A stretch of 64,000 bases of DNA, taken from NCBI RefSeq assembly GCF_003352465.1, contig NZ_CP031153.1:3524987-3588986 (forward strand). The letters run 5' to 3'. Every line of letters starts with the position of its first letter. The first letter of the stretch is position 1. Positions 48,066 through 56,315 of the stretch are shown here, piece after piece. Under the pieces are notes generated by a model. The model was not told the origin of the DNA. It did not search any database and saw only the letters and a list, made by a program, of their open reading frames with translations. The position numbers and the translations under genes were made by a program. The stretch is from Kordia sp. SMS9 (GTDB lineage: Bacteria; Bacteroidota; Bacteroidia; Flavobacteriales; Flavobacteriaceae).

Positions 48066-48317
48066 CTAACATTTTACGTCTACAGACTGGTTACACCAAA
48101 CTTGCACAGAATATGCTACGGTACAATTGCTCAAAGGTCTTGGCAACGTATTACAAACCTCTGGTTGTACGGTAAGTGCTACGGTACAGTCTCCAACTGG
48201 TCGTGCGCAAGTAACTGTAAATACGTCTGTTTTATCTGCTCCACCCATAATTGATTGGTTTAGAGAAGATACAATTTGTTTTTTCAATGCGAGTGTTGTT
48301 AACTTTCTTTTTTTCAT
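48066..48317 (-). CDS. RiPP precursor peptide, lanthipeptide-like leader with GG site (copy 2)
   Basis: 83 residues: leader MKKRKLTTLALKKQIVSSL...GG (26), then a 57-residue core with six cysteines at core positions 11, 18, 29, 39, 49 and 57. The core has an internal duplication, CTVALTVQPEVCN and CTVAYSVQVWCN, which suggests two matching rings or loops. The leader matches copy 1, and the DNA before the ATG (AAAACGAAACACC) is nearly the same as that of copy 1. It is an isolated gene with its own terminator; no modification enzyme is nearby. Confidence 0.75.
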   Translation of the reverse strand: MKKRKLTTLALKKQIVSSLNQSIMGGADKTDVFTVTCARPVGDCTVALTVQPEVCNTLPRPLSNCTVAYSVQVWCNQSVDVKC

Positions 48318-48509
48318 GGTGTTTCGTTTTAAATTTACGCTAAATTTAGGAAGAAAATGATTGCTAGAAAACGAAAACTAGTCGCTATTTATAAATACCG
48401 AGCTTTTTTCGCTTGAGTATGGTGCAATTTATTGTAAAACAAGTTATTATATGCTTTAAGTTTTCTGTTTTTACAAAAATTTTTAGCATGAAATGTAAGT
48501 GTGCAATGC

Positions 48510-48797
48510 TTAGGAATGGTTTGTAACCGCGGCATTTACTTTGCGAAGTAAAAGCATGATTAAATAAAATAAAAAAGCTCCGACCAATCCGCTAAAAAAG
48601 AAAAGGATAATATCAAAAAAGAAATCACTTCGAAGTTTTTGTAAATATCTAGTTGCATAATGGTCAAAACCAAAAAAAGTTACAACCCAACTTGCGCCAA
48701 ATAGGAGCGATATCAACAAAGCTCTGAGGAAAATGAGAAGGTATTTTGTGTAAAGTTGCATATTGTAAATGTACAGAAAAGTATCAACAGTAACCAA
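48510..48797 (-). CDS. Small membrane protein of unknown function
   Basis: 95 residues from the first ATG. A start at residue 13 (MQLYTKYLLIF, 48761) gives a more natural membrane protein. Two or three hydrophobic helices: ALLISLLFGASWVVTFFGF and a long one around FFFSGLVGAFLFYLIMLLL. I do not recognise a family. It stands alone. Confidence 0.5.
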   Translation of the reverse strand: MVTVDTFLYIYNMQLYTKYLLIFLRALLISLLFGASWVVTFFGFDHYATRYLQKLRSDFFFDIILFFFSGLVGAFLFYLIMLLLRKVNAAVTNHS

Positions 48798-48961
48798 AGA
48801 AACAAAACGAGTTTATCAACTACTTTTCACAAGCTTTATTTATCCTTAAAAAGTTACCAAAAACACAATTTTTAAGTGATTTTATAAATTTCTACGCATT
48901 TTCGATGCTTTTTTTCTCTAAAAGTTTGATATTAGCTTCATAACAATCAAAATTAATTAAA

Positions 48962-49327
48962 ATGAAACATGTAAAAACACTTCTTTTGGTTATCACTATT
49001 TTTAGTTTTTTATCTTTTCAGCAAGCAGATTCTGTGGTTGGTAAATGGGAAATGTATAAAATGGAAAATGCAGAAGGTGAAGTACGAGCATCTAACGGAC
49101 GTTGGATGGAATTTTTAGAAGGTGGTGAATTGAAAGGTGGAAATACCATGGAAACTACCGATAGAACTGGAAATTGGGAATACAATACCGAAACGAAAGA
49201 ACTCACAATTGGATCGGAAGAAAAAAGACCTGGTGAAGGAACTTTCAAAGTGTCATGGGTAAACGAAAAAACGATGTATATCGATATTGGTCAAGGCAGA
49301 AAAGTGTATTTAAAACGAATTAAATAA
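48962..49327 (+). CDS. Small secreted lipocalin-like protein
   Basis: 121 residues with an N-terminal signal-like segment (MKHVKTLLLVITIFSFLSF). The mature part begins SVVGKWEMYKME, a lipocalin-like/DUF5004-type opening, with alternating beta strands (GNWEYNTETKELTIG, KVYLKRI). These small barrels are common in Bacteroidota envelopes; a ligand is not known. It is 28 bp upstream of the ATP-grasp gene on the same strand. Confidence 0.72.
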   Translation: MKHVKTLLLVITIFSFLSFQQADSVVGKWEMYKMENAEGEVRASNGRWMEFLEGGELKGGNTMETTDRTGNWEYNTETKELTIGSEEKRPGEGTFKVSWVNEKTMYIDIGQGRKVYLKRIK

Positions 49328-49355
49328 TTCAAAAAAATAGCGTAGATTAGATCGT

Positions 49356-50174
49356 ATGAAAACAATTTTAGTTGTTAATGGAGAAACGTATTGGAAAGAT
49401 ATTTTGCCAGCGTATAACGTAGTTCAAAAATCAATTCAAAATACTTCTTGGATTTTAAAATCAGGAAAATTATTTGTGACAGATGCGCAAGGAACTGTAG
49501 AGCCTGATGGAATTTTGTGGCGCGTGGGCGCGATAAAACCGATGGAAATTCAAACGACAGCGTTGGATTTAATTACCTTAGCGGGAATTCCTTGTGTAAA
49601 TTCACCAGAAACACTAAAAACAGGATTTGATCGTTTGTCCATGCTCGCTACGATTAAAAAATTGGGTTTATCCGTAATTGACTTTGACGTGTTTACAAGA
49701 TCAACAGATCTTAAAAACTTGAACAGAAACTTTCCATTTGTGGTGAAAGTGGGGAATTATCATGGTGGATTTGGAAAAGTGTTGGTGCAAGACGAGCAGA
49801 AATGGCAAGACATTCAAGATTTGCTATTTGTTACGGACGATTATATTACTATTGAACCGTATATTAATTACGTGCGAGACATTCGATACATTGCCATCAA
49901 TGACAAAGTCTGGGCAATGTCGCGAAAAGGAAAATTTTGGAAAGCGAATATTGAAACTACCGATTTTAAGGAGTTTGAACCTGAAGAAGCCTTAGTCAAC
50001 GATTTAAAAATGTTACAAAACGCCATTGGCGCCGATATCATTGCTATTGATATTTTAGAAGAAGAAAACGGATATCTTCACATTGTAGAATATAATGACA
50101 TTCCAGGTTTATCGGGCTTTTCGGATGAACTTAAATATGAATTGGCGGGAGTACTCACACGTGCAATGAGTTAA
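49356..50174 (+). CDS. ATP-grasp enzyme, RimK/glutathione-synthetase-like
   Basis: 272 residues. FPFVVKVGNYHGGFGKVLV is the ATP-binding glycine loop region, ITIEPYINYVRDIRY binds ATP and the substrate, and DIIAIDILEEENGYLHIVEYND holds the metal-binding acidic residues. The family joins a carboxylate to an amine or thiol. The substrate is unknown; a peptide-tailoring role cannot be excluded but is not supported by neighbours. A strong terminator follows. Confidence 0.82.
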   Translation: MKTILVVNGETYWKDILPAYNVVQKSIQNTSWILKSGKLFVTDAQGTVEPDGILWRVGAIKPMEIQTTALDLITLAGIPCVNSPETLKTGFDRLSMLATIKKLGLSVIDFDVFTRSTDLKNLNRNFPFVVKVGNYHGGFGKVLVQDEQKWQDIQDLLFVTDDYITIEPYINYVRDIRYIAINDKVWAMSRKGKFWKANIETTDFKEFEPEEALVNDLKMLQNAIGADIIAIDILEEENGYLHIVEYNDIPGLSGFSDELKYELAGVLTRAMS

Positions 50175-50208
50175 AAATTACAACATATATTTCAAAATAT
50201 TTAAAAAC

Positions 50209-50262
50209 AAAAATCCTGCAATTTTTTGATGATCTTCAAAAAATTGCAGGATTTTTTTGTGA
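50209..50262 (+). terminator. Terminator of the ATP-grasp gene
   Basis: AAAAATCCTGCAATTTTTT pairs with AAAAAATTGCAGGATTTTT around a 10-base loop. Confidence 0.93.
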
Positions 50263-50289
50263 TTTTAATGTACACTTTGCAATAAATTC

Positions 50290-50841
50290 GTGAAAAAAAT
50301 GACGAAATTTGAAGAAAATTCAAAGACTATGAAAAATACTTCCGAATTCATGTTAAAAGCAATGCGCATTGTAGCTTGGATTGTTTTTATTTGGATGTTG
50401 GTAAAAGCCGGCGCCATAATTATGTCATACGGCGCAAGTGTCAACAATGCGGAAGGTGCCAAAGACTTATATCGCGGTTTGGACTTGTCTCGCTATTATG
50501 AAGCGAGTTTCTTTCACTATTCTGTCATTGTTTTTTACTACATCATTTTGTACTTATTGCAAGCATACATTGCGTTGTTTGTGACGCGATTACTGAGTGA
50601 ACAAACATTACAACATCTTTTCAGTAATACTGTGGTTGGAATTTTACATAAAATAAGCGCCACCGCTTTGGGTGTATTTTTGATGGGATTACTACACAAT
50701 ATTCACGTAGAAATTTTAGCCAAATATGCAGCTTTACCAGCCGATTCCTTTTCGGGTGAATATATTTTTTTAGCAGGAACAATCTATGTGTTGGCAATGC
50801 TCTTTAAAAATAGCATTCACGAAAAATTATCAGCTCAATAA
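50290..50841 (+). CDS. Four-helix membrane protein, DUF2975-like
   Basis: 183 residues with four hydrophobic helices (about 25-47, 76-100, 116-140 and 157-175). The layout and the stretch VTRLLSEQTLQHLFSNTVVGIL resemble DUF2975 membrane proteins, which are often paired with small helix-turn-helix genes; none is adjacent here. The start at 50290 adds a basic segment, and MKNTSEF (50329) is an alternative. It is followed by another small membrane protein after 21 bp. Confidence 0.65.
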   Translation: MKKMTKFEENSKTMKNTSEFMLKAMRIVAWIVFIWMLVKAGAIIMSYGASVNNAEGAKDLYRGLDLSRYYEASFFHYSVIVFYYIILYLLQAYIALFVTRLLSEQTLQHLFSNTVVGILHKISATALGVFLMGLLHNIHVEILAKYAALPADSFSGEYIFLAGTIYVLAMLFKNSIHEKLSAQ

Positions 50842-50862
50842 TTTTATTAAAAACCAAACCAA

Positions 50863-51171
50863 ATGGCAACTATAAATTTTTACAAATGGGCGTTTCGTTT
50901 CACTATTTGGATTGCCATTATTCAAGTTGTAATTTTCTTTTTGGTGTTAAACTTTAATCCTTTTACTCAAGATGAATTACAATTTTTAAAACGTCTCGAA
51001 TATCTAGGATTCACGATATTTATGTTATTTTTAGGCGCAGTTTTGACATTAATCATCGGGTTTGTGAAGAAAGAACCGCAAAAATATCAATTTTGGATTG
51101 CGTTGCTCTTATGTATTGGTTGTGTGTTCAATTTATTTTTAGGAACTTTTGGAAAATATATCATAATGTGA
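50863..51171 (+). CDS. Small three-helix membrane protein
   Basis: 102 residues with three transmembrane helices (about 10-32, 44-68 and 78-100) and no other motif. Unknown family. The last codons overlap the GTG start of the next gene (ATGTGA), so it is translationally coupled to the gamma-glutamylcyclotransferase-like gene. Confidence 0.65.
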   Translation: MATINFYKWAFRFTIWIAIIQVVIFFLVLNFNPFTQDELQFLKRLEYLGFTIFMLFLGAVLTLIIGFVKKEPQKYQFWIALLLCIGCVFNLFLGTFGKYIIM

Positions 51172-51503
51172 AACAAAATCTATTCTCATACGGAACACTA
51201 CAACTGGAAAAAGTGCAATTAGAATCTTTTGGTAGACTTTTACAAGGGGAAAAAGATGTTTTGCAAGGTTTTCAACTCGGAAAAGTCCAAATTACAAATA
51301 AAGCCGTTTTAGCACTAAGTGAAGCTACATTTCATCCAATAGCCATTCAAACGAACCATCCAAACGACACCATTTCAGGAACTTTATATAAAATCACTTC
51401 CGACGAATTGGCACAAGCAGATGCTTATGAAGTCGCAGCGTATAAAAGGGTAGAAGCCACATTTCAATCTGGAAAAAAAGGTTGGGTGTATGTAAAAGCG
51501 TAA
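51168..51503 (+). CDS. Gamma-glutamylcyclotransferase/AIG2-like protein, GTG start
   Basis: 111 residues if read from the GTG at 51168, which overlaps the upstream TGA and puts the canonical substrate-loop motif FSYGTLQ at residues 6-12. The earlier in-frame ATG at 51093 lies inside the upstream gene and is unlikely. The family folds as a small beta-barrel and cyclises gamma-glutamyl amines. The catalytic Glu probably lies in ADAYEVAAYKR. Confidence 0.82.
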   Translation: MKQNLFSYGTLQLEKVQLESFGRLLQGEKDVLQGFQLGKVQITNKAVLALSEATFHPIAIQTNHPNDTISGTLYKITSDELAQADAYEVAAYKRVEATFQSGKKGWVYVKA

Positions 51504-51518
51504 AATTTAACATATCAA

Positions 51519-51577
51519 AAGAGACTGTTTCAAAAATTCGGAATGACGTTTCCTTAAAGCTTTCGAGACAGTCTCCC
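51519..51577. terminator. Hairpin between convergent genes
   Basis: GAGACTGT pairs with ACAGTCTC around a 40-base interval that contains GGAATGACG, a common flavobacterial dispersed word. It probably terminates both convergent genes. Confidence 0.6.
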
Positions 51578-51591
51578 AAAATGAATTGTCT

Positions 51592-52881
51592 TTACAGCTT
51601 TGGAACCATCACATATCCGCCAATCCAACAGTTCATCGCAATTTTTTCGCCGCCTTTATAGCCTTTATTAAAAACATCTGGTTTGCTCGGTGCCAATTGC
51701 ATATAACTCGAAATCAATCCGTTGGCTTCAATTTTCACAGAACTATCAACGTTCAAAGCCTTGCGAGCGGTTTCAGCGGCTTTCCAATAAACGGCTTTTT
51801 TTGTAAAAGTGTCCGTTCCGCATTCGTTGGCGCTAGAACCGTACAAACGTGCTAAATTCAAATACGTACTTCCCGAATTTGGATTGACTTTTAACGCTTC
51901 CAAATAGAATGAGCGCGCTTTTGATTTTTGGTTTGCTTTCGCTGCTTTTTTTCCTTTCGTATTCAGCATTGCTACTTTTTTATCGGTATCCGTTTCTAAA
52001 TTTAGATATGCTATAAAATATTTTTCTGCTTTTACAGAATTGCCTTTTCGTTCGTGAATTTTATGTAAATACAACTTGGATTCAGCACTTGGAGCAGTGG
52101 CGTCAATAGCTTCTACGAGTTCGATAAAAAGTGCATCTTCTTTGCAACCTTTTGCATCTAATTGTCCCGCAGCTTTTCGAAGCCAAGCTACATTTTCGAG
52201 ATTGGCTTGAAACTTCTTTCGATACATTGGAATTAAGGTTTCGCAAGTCGCTTCTTTTTCTATCATCACATTCATATTGTTAGAAAGTGTTGCAATTGCT
52301 TTGGTATTTTTGGGCGATCGTTCTTTTTCAGAAGTCAATTTTTCTTGAATGACGGCATACTTTTCCATCAAACTTTCAAGCGAAACTCCATAGGTTTTGG
52401 CTTGATACATTTTATAATACAATTCAAAATAATAGTACAAATTCAGCGGATTTTGAAAATATTTCTTGTCTTCCGTGAACGCATCGTCAAACCATCTATA
52501 TTGTTCTGAAAGTGTTCCAATATTATATTTAAGCATCAACGCGCCAATTTTTGGTAGTAATTTTCCTTTTTTAGTTCTTTCAGGAAAAAGCTGCAAACGT
52601 TCTTTCCATAATTGAATCAAGTCAGAAGCTGCTTGTTTTTTGTCGGTTGCTTCTTTTAATTCATGTGCTAAGACGGTTTCGCCACGAGCATAAATCACAT
52701 AACTCAGTTGGGCGCAATTTTTCCGTAAATAATCTAATTGTGAAGAAGCTGCTTCAAAGCGTTTTGTTTTTACATTTTCGGCAAATAAAGAAAGTGTTTC
52801 TTGGCAATTGTGTTGTGCGTTCAATAGCAAAGCAGCCAACATACACAACGTGGTAACGTGTAGTTTGGTAATTGAGTTCAT
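51592..52881 (-). CDS. Secreted TPR-type repeat protein
   Basis: 429 residues with a signal peptide (MNSITKLHVTTLCMLAALLLNA, cut before Q23). The rest is helical, with recognisable TPR-like motifs near KLYLHKIHERKGNSVKAEKYF and ARSFYLEALKVNPNSGSTYLNLARLYG. The C-terminus, KGGEKIAMNCWIGGYVMVP, is conserved-looking and cysteine-bearing. It probably scaffolds proteins in the periplasm or at the outer membrane. It stands alone. Confidence 0.8.
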   Translation of the reverse strand: MNSITKLHVTTLCMLAALLLNAQHNCQETLSLFAENVKTKRFEAASSQLDYLRKNCAQLSYVIYARGETVLAHELKEATDKKQAASDLIQLWKERLQLFPERTKKGKLLPKIGALMLKYNIGTLSEQYRWFDDAFTEDKKYFQNPLNLYYYFELYYKMYQAKTYGVSLESLMEKYAVIQEKLTSEKERSPKNTKAIATLSNNMNVMIEKEATCETLIPMYRKKFQANLENVAWLRKAAGQLDAKGCKEDALFIELVEAIDATAPSAESKLYLHKIHERKGNSVKAEKYFIAYLNLETDTDKKVAMLNTKGKKAAKANQKSKARSFYLEALKVNPNSGSTYLNLARLYGSSANECGTDTFTKKAVYWKAAETARKALNVDSSVKIEANGLISSYMQLAPSKPDVFNKGYKGGEKIAMNCWIGGYVMVPKL

Positions 52882-53103
52882 AATGTAAATTTTAATCGGT
52901 TTCGATAAAAAGCGTACAAAATGTGTTCCGAAATAATTGATATTAAGAAATTTACATAAAAAAGGAACAAATCAATATTGTTCTAATTTGTTTCATTTTA
53001 TGATGCAAAGGCTTCTATAGTCTAACTTTTTGGTTGAGGATTAACAGCGAACGAGTACATGAACTACATATTTTAGGAACGGTAGCCTTGAAGAACAAAG
53101 AAG

Positions 53104-53135
53104 CAAAAAAAGCGATCCGAAGATCACTTTGTTTA
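53104..53135 (-). terminator. Terminator of the RiPP precursor gene at 53149
   Basis: On the minus strand AAGTGATC pairs with GATCGCTT around TTCG, followed by TTTTT. Confidence 0.8.
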
Positions 53136-53148
53136 AGATTCGCAATCA

Positions 53149-53358
53149 TTAAAGGCGGCATACCGTTTCTGCACACTTAGTGTCTTGGCAAGGGTCTGGA
53201 GGTGGTAAGGTACAATCTCTGTGTCTTGAATACCAACATTCGCCATCTAATTCCCGAGAACGTTTTATGCCTCCTGCGACAATACCAATCATTGATTCAG
53301 CACTTAAATTAGCTACATTCATTTTTTTAATACTTAATTTCTTAATTCTTTTTTTCAT
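53149..53358 (-). CDS. RiPP precursor peptide with GG site (copy 3)
   Basis: 69 residues: leader MKKRIKKLSIKKMNVANL...AGG (30), then a 39-residue core with five cysteines at core positions 11, 19, 27, 32 and 37, a proline run (LPPPDP) and only a few Ser/Thr. The leader follows the pattern of copies 1 and 2 but is four residues longer; the core is unrelated and rich in Arg and Asp. It is an isolated gene with its own terminator. Cysteine-rich cores with few Ser/Thr could form disulfides instead of lanthionines. Confidence 0.68.
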   Translation of the reverse strand: MKKRIKKLSIKKMNVANLSAESMIGIVAGGIKRSRELDGECWYSRHRDCTLPPPDPCQDTKCAETVCRL

Positions 53359-53477
53359 ACTAAATGATTTTTAAGATTAAACATGGAAACAAGTAACAAT
53401 AAAAAATAGCTGAGAAAAAGGATAGTACATGATGCTTTATAAAGCGTCACATCAAACAGGAGCTTTTTTTAAAAACA

Positions 53478-53531
53478 AAAAAATCCCAACATTGCTGTTA
53501 GGATTTAATTTTAAGAAGAAATTTCTTAGTA
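53478..53531. repeat. Degenerate copy of the tRNA-Leu 3' flank
   Basis: The stretch from AAATCCCAACA through GCTGTTAGGATTT to AGAAGAAATTTCTTAGTACC repeats 54456-54510, which is the terminator and trailer of tRNA-Leu plus its last four bases, with few differences. It lies in a 454-bp gap (53359-53812) that holds nothing else I can name. Confidence 0.75.
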
Positions 53532-53812
53532 CCCCAAAGGTTTCTAAAGTTGAACTTTTTGGTGGAGGATTTGAAGACGATTGGTTTGTTTGTGGATAAT
53601 CATTTAAGGAAAAGACCTCATAAAAATTACTAAAAACGAATTTGTAATTACTAAAGTGATCCAAAAAAATGAATTTGATTTCGATATTTGAAATGGATTG
53701 TATTGATACAATATATAGAGTAAGTCATCTGTTGCCGATACATATAATAAGCAAAGAAGATTTTTTACGAATAAATATGTATATTTAATTACTAACCAAA
53801 ACATACAAATCA

Positions 53813-54433
53813 ATGAGTTTTTTAAAAAAGCTAGCATCTACTATAGGTATTACAAAAACTATAAACGCAATTGTAAAGAAACAAAAAAACAGAAAAAAAA
53901 CACATGAGCTGGTCATTCAGAAAATAAAATGTGTGCAAACAGCTTCAGAATGGGATGCAGGACCAACAAAGTTTTTACAATTTGTTGTAAAACCTTTGGG
54001 TTTATTCATCACAAAAAAGCCTGAGGAGGCAGGTGGTCCGTGGTCTACTACACAGGAAGAGTGGGAAAACCAGAATGAAGCTGTAGATAGTTGGATTGAT
54101 GGAATAAAGTCACTTGGGCAAGGAGGAAAATCTCGTGATCAACTTTACGTAGAAATGTCTAGCAATCGTATTTGGCCAGAAAACAATAAGCATTATGATA
54201 TTAATAGTGGAGAAGAAGTCACTACTGATATTGTTATTCCGTGGTTCGATACAATGTCTGAAATCTCATTTAAACTTAAAGAATGGGATGTAATTAAGGA
54301 TGATGATCTAGGTGGAGTGACATTGAAAAGAGCTGATTTTGATGAAAGTAAATCACATCAAATCGTTAAAGTAGTGAGCAGTGAAACAGAAGGGAGTGTC
54401 TATATACTGTATCTAAAATTAAAAAAAGTATAA
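53813..54433 (+). CDS. Uncharacterised protein with a C2-like segment
   Basis: 206 residues, no signal peptide, lysine-rich N-terminus. Residues about 110-190 (LYVEMSSNRIWPENNKHYDI then SFKLKEWDVIKDDDLGGVTL) resemble the strand and Asp-loop pattern of calcium-binding C2 domains, but this is by eye. I do not recognise the N-terminal 100 residues. The gene lies between two near-identical tRNA-Leu trailer sequences, which suggests a small integrated unit. Confidence 0.65.
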   Translation: MSFLKKLASTIGITKTINAIVKKQKNRKKTHELVIQKIKCVQTASEWDAGPTKFLQFVVKPLGLFITKKPEEAGGPWSTTQEEWENQNEAVDSWIDGIKSLGQGGKSRDQLYVEMSSNRIWPENNKHYDINSGEEVTTDIVIPWFDTMSEISFKLKEWDVIKDDDLGGVTLKRADFDESKSHQIVKVVSSETEGSVYILYLKLKKV

Positions 54434-54447
54434 TATACGAAATTAGA

Positions 54448-54492
54448 AAAAAAGTAAAATCCCAACAACGCTGTTGGGATTTTACTTTTTAG
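54448..54492. terminator. Bidirectional terminator between the 53813 gene and tRNA-Leu
   Basis: AAAGTAAAATCCCAACA pairs with TGTTGGGATTTTACTTT around ACGC, a 17-bp perfect stem with A and T tracts on both sides. Confidence 0.93.
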
Positions 54493-54506
54493 AAGAAATT
54501 TCTTAG

Positions 54507-54590
54507 TACCGAAGATGGGAGTCGAACCCACACGCTCTAATGAACACATGGCCCTCAACCATGCCTGTCTACCAATTCCAGCACTTCGGT
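54507..54590 (-). tRNA. tRNA-Leu (anticodon GAG)
   Basis: Acceptor ACCGAAG pairs with CTTCGGT. The anticodon loop TTGAGGG reads GAG between CATGG and CCATG, a long variable arm is present, and the T arm has GGTTCGACTCC. CCA is not encoded. A terminator follows on the minus strand. Confidence 0.95.
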
Positions 54591-54607
54591 AAATAAATGT
54601 GCTTTGC

Positions 54608-54640
54608 AAAAATAAAAAAAGTTAAGCAATTGCTTAACTC
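54608..54640 (-). terminator. Terminator of the tRNA-Lys unit
   Basis: The perfect 20-bp palindrome AGTTAAGCAATTGCTTAACT is followed on the minus strand by TTTTT. Confidence 0.85.
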
Positions 54641-54740
54641 CTTGTGACCTGGCTGGGACTTATTTCAACAAGTTTGATATAAACTTCTTTCCCCGCAGTG
54701 CTTTCACACTAAAACCTTTCGGTTTTTTTATGTCACTTTG

Positions 54741-54813
54741 TGACCTGGCTGGGGCTCGAACCCAGGACCCTCTCCTTAAAAGGGAGATGCTCTACCAACT
54801 GAGCTACCAGGTC
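54741..54813 (-). tRNA. tRNA-Lys (anticodon UUU), copy 1
   Basis: Acceptor GACCTGG pairs with CCAGGTC. D arm TAGCTCAGTTGGTAGAGC, anticodon loop CTTTTAA (UUU), and T arm GGGTTCGAGCCC are all present. Confidence 0.95.
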
Positions 54814-54930
54814 ATAAGACCTTTGTAGTGTAATTTGTGACATGACTGGGGCTTATTTCAAAAGTTCACGATAAACTTCTTTTCCCAGAGTGCTTTCACA
54901 CTTGAAGCCTTTCGGCTTTATATCACTTTG

Positions 54931-55003
54931 TGACCTGGCTGGGGCTCGAACCCAGGACCCTCTCCTTAAAAGGGAGATGCTCTACCAACTGAGCTACCAG
55001 GTC
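54931..55003 (-). tRNA. tRNA-Lys (anticodon UUU), copy 2
   Basis: Identical to the copy at 54741-54813 over its full 73 bases; it is 190 bp upstream in the transcript direction. Confidence 0.95.
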
Positions 55004-55150
55004 ATTCAAAAAGAATTAAAATTAATTCCTTGAATGCGGGTGCAAATATAACATCATAATTTTATTTTTCAAGTCTTTTTTAATATAAATTTGTCTTTTT
55101 TTTTATGATTTTTGTAAGGGCTTAAAAATAAATTATTTATAATAGAAGAA

Positions 55151-55690
55151 ATGACAATTGTACTTTTAGGATATATGGCAAGTGGGAAGAGTGCTGTTTC
55201 AAAATTATTGGGAACAGCATTGGAAATTCCTGTGTTAGATTTAGATGAATATATTGAAACGAAAGAAGGAAAAACGATTCCTGAAATTTTTGAAACGAAA
55301 GGAGAAATTTATTTCCGAATGAAAGAGCATTTGTATCTGAAAGAAGTCTTGGAAATGCAACAACCAATAATTCTTTCTTTAGGTGGCGGCACACCATGTT
55401 ATGCCAATAATATGCAGTTGATTCATGAGTACACAAAACAGACTTTTTATTTACAAACGTCGATTCTAGAGATTATCAATAGAGTAAAGGATGAAAAAGC
55501 AAAGAGACCACTGATACGCGCAATTTCTGATGAAGATTTACCAGAGTTTATCGGGAAGCATTTGTTTGAGCGAAATATTTTTTATCAACAAGCTACGCAT
55601 TGTGTTTTGACAGATACAAAGACAATTGAAGCTGTTGTAGAGGAAATTAGAAAGATTGTCATAAAACAAATTGACGAAAAGATAAATTGA
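55151..55690 (+). CDS. aroK: Shikimate kinase
   Basis: 179 residues. Walker A is GYMASGKSAV (7-16), the shikimate-binding Asp lies in VLDLDEYIE, and SLGGGTPCY holds the GGG motif that contacts shikimate. It phosphorylates shikimate at O3 in aromatic amino-acid synthesis. It is a single gene, convergent with the phosphoribosyltransferase gene. Confidence 0.93.
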   Translation: MTIVLLGYMASGKSAVSKLLGTALEIPVLDLDEYIETKEGKTIPEIFETKGEIYFRMKEHLYLKEVLEMQQPIILSLGGGTPCYANNMQLIHEYTKQTFYLQTSILEIINRVKDEKAKRPLIRAISDEDLPEFIGKHLFERNIFYQQATHCVLTDTKTIEAVVEEIRKIVIKQIDEKIN

Positions 55691-55744
55691 CGAAAAGACA
55701 AATTACCAAATAGCAAATAAAAAGAACAAAGCGATCAATCGAAG

Positions 55745-56245
55745 TTATATCAAATACGCCATATCTTTTTCAGCAAAAACAACATCAATATGTTCTTGAA
55801 TGGAAGTAGACAAGGAAATTCCCTTAAAATCTGCCTTTATAGGGTATTTTTTGTGATTTCGATTCACAAGTACCGCCGTTTTGAAATTCTTCAATGGAAC
55901 GTCTAAAAAGTGCTTCACACCATAAATTAAAGTGGTACCCGAATTCAATACATCATCAATCAGTACCAAAGGTTTGTGGATGTAAGCTTCTTTTGCGATG
56001 GAAGTTGTCACAGCTGTCAACGGATGTTGCTTGTCAATCCTCACTTCACACAAAGTAATCACAGCATCGGTAATTTTTTCCAACTCCGCTTTTATTTTTT
56101 GCGCAAATACAAATCCATTATTGGCAATTCCAGCAATGATGATTTCTTCTTCATTCACGTTCGATTCCAAAATTTGATAGGCAATGCGGCGTGTTTTGTG
56201 TTGAATTTGTTGGTGGTTTAGTATAATATTTCCCGTGACAGTCAT
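55745..56245 (-). CDS. Phosphoribosyltransferase domain protein (PyrR/Hpt-like)
   Basis: 166 residues. The PRPP loop is VLIDDVLNSGTTLIYGV (about 94-110), and IIAGIANNGFVFAQKI is the PP loop. Length and fold fit type I phosphoribosyltransferases such as PyrR or hypoxanthine phosphoribosyltransferase. The base specificity cannot be assigned. It is 70 bp downstream of the S4-domain gene on the same strand. Confidence 0.87.
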   Translation of the reverse strand: MTVTGNIILNHQQIQHKTRRIAYQILESNVNEEEIIIAGIANNGFVFAQKIKAELEKITDAVITLCEVRIDKQHPLTAVTTSIAKEAYIHKPLVLIDDVLNSGTTLIYGVKHFLDVPLKNFKTAVLVNRNHKKYPIKADFKGISLSTSIQEHIDVVFAEKDMAYLI

Positions 56246-56315
56246 GCGTTTGTATATTTAGATCAACTACTTCGGTAAAAGCTTCAGATGTTAATTAGTT
56301 GATAAGAAAGTAAAA

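Larger units (their letters stand above)
54645..55003 (-). repeat. Tandem duplication of a tRNA-Lys unit with tRNA relics
   Basis: A unit of about 190 bp occurs twice: tRNA-Lys plus a spacer ending in a 14-base relic of a tRNA-Lys 3' end (TGACCTGGCTGGG at 54645, and TGACATGACTGGGG at 54838). The spacers share TATTTCAA, GATAAACTTCTTT, AGTGCTTTCACAC and CCTTTCGG. Confidence 0.85.

Noticed and set aside
49356..50174. ATP-grasp enzyme as a graspetide maturase for the RiPP precursors
   Set aside because: The precursors have Cys-rich lanthipeptide-like features and the gene is not adjacent to any of them; the link would be speculation.
54645..54658. Additional tRNA-Lys genes at 54645 and 54838
   Set aside because: Only the 3' 14 bases are present; they are fragments, not tRNAs.
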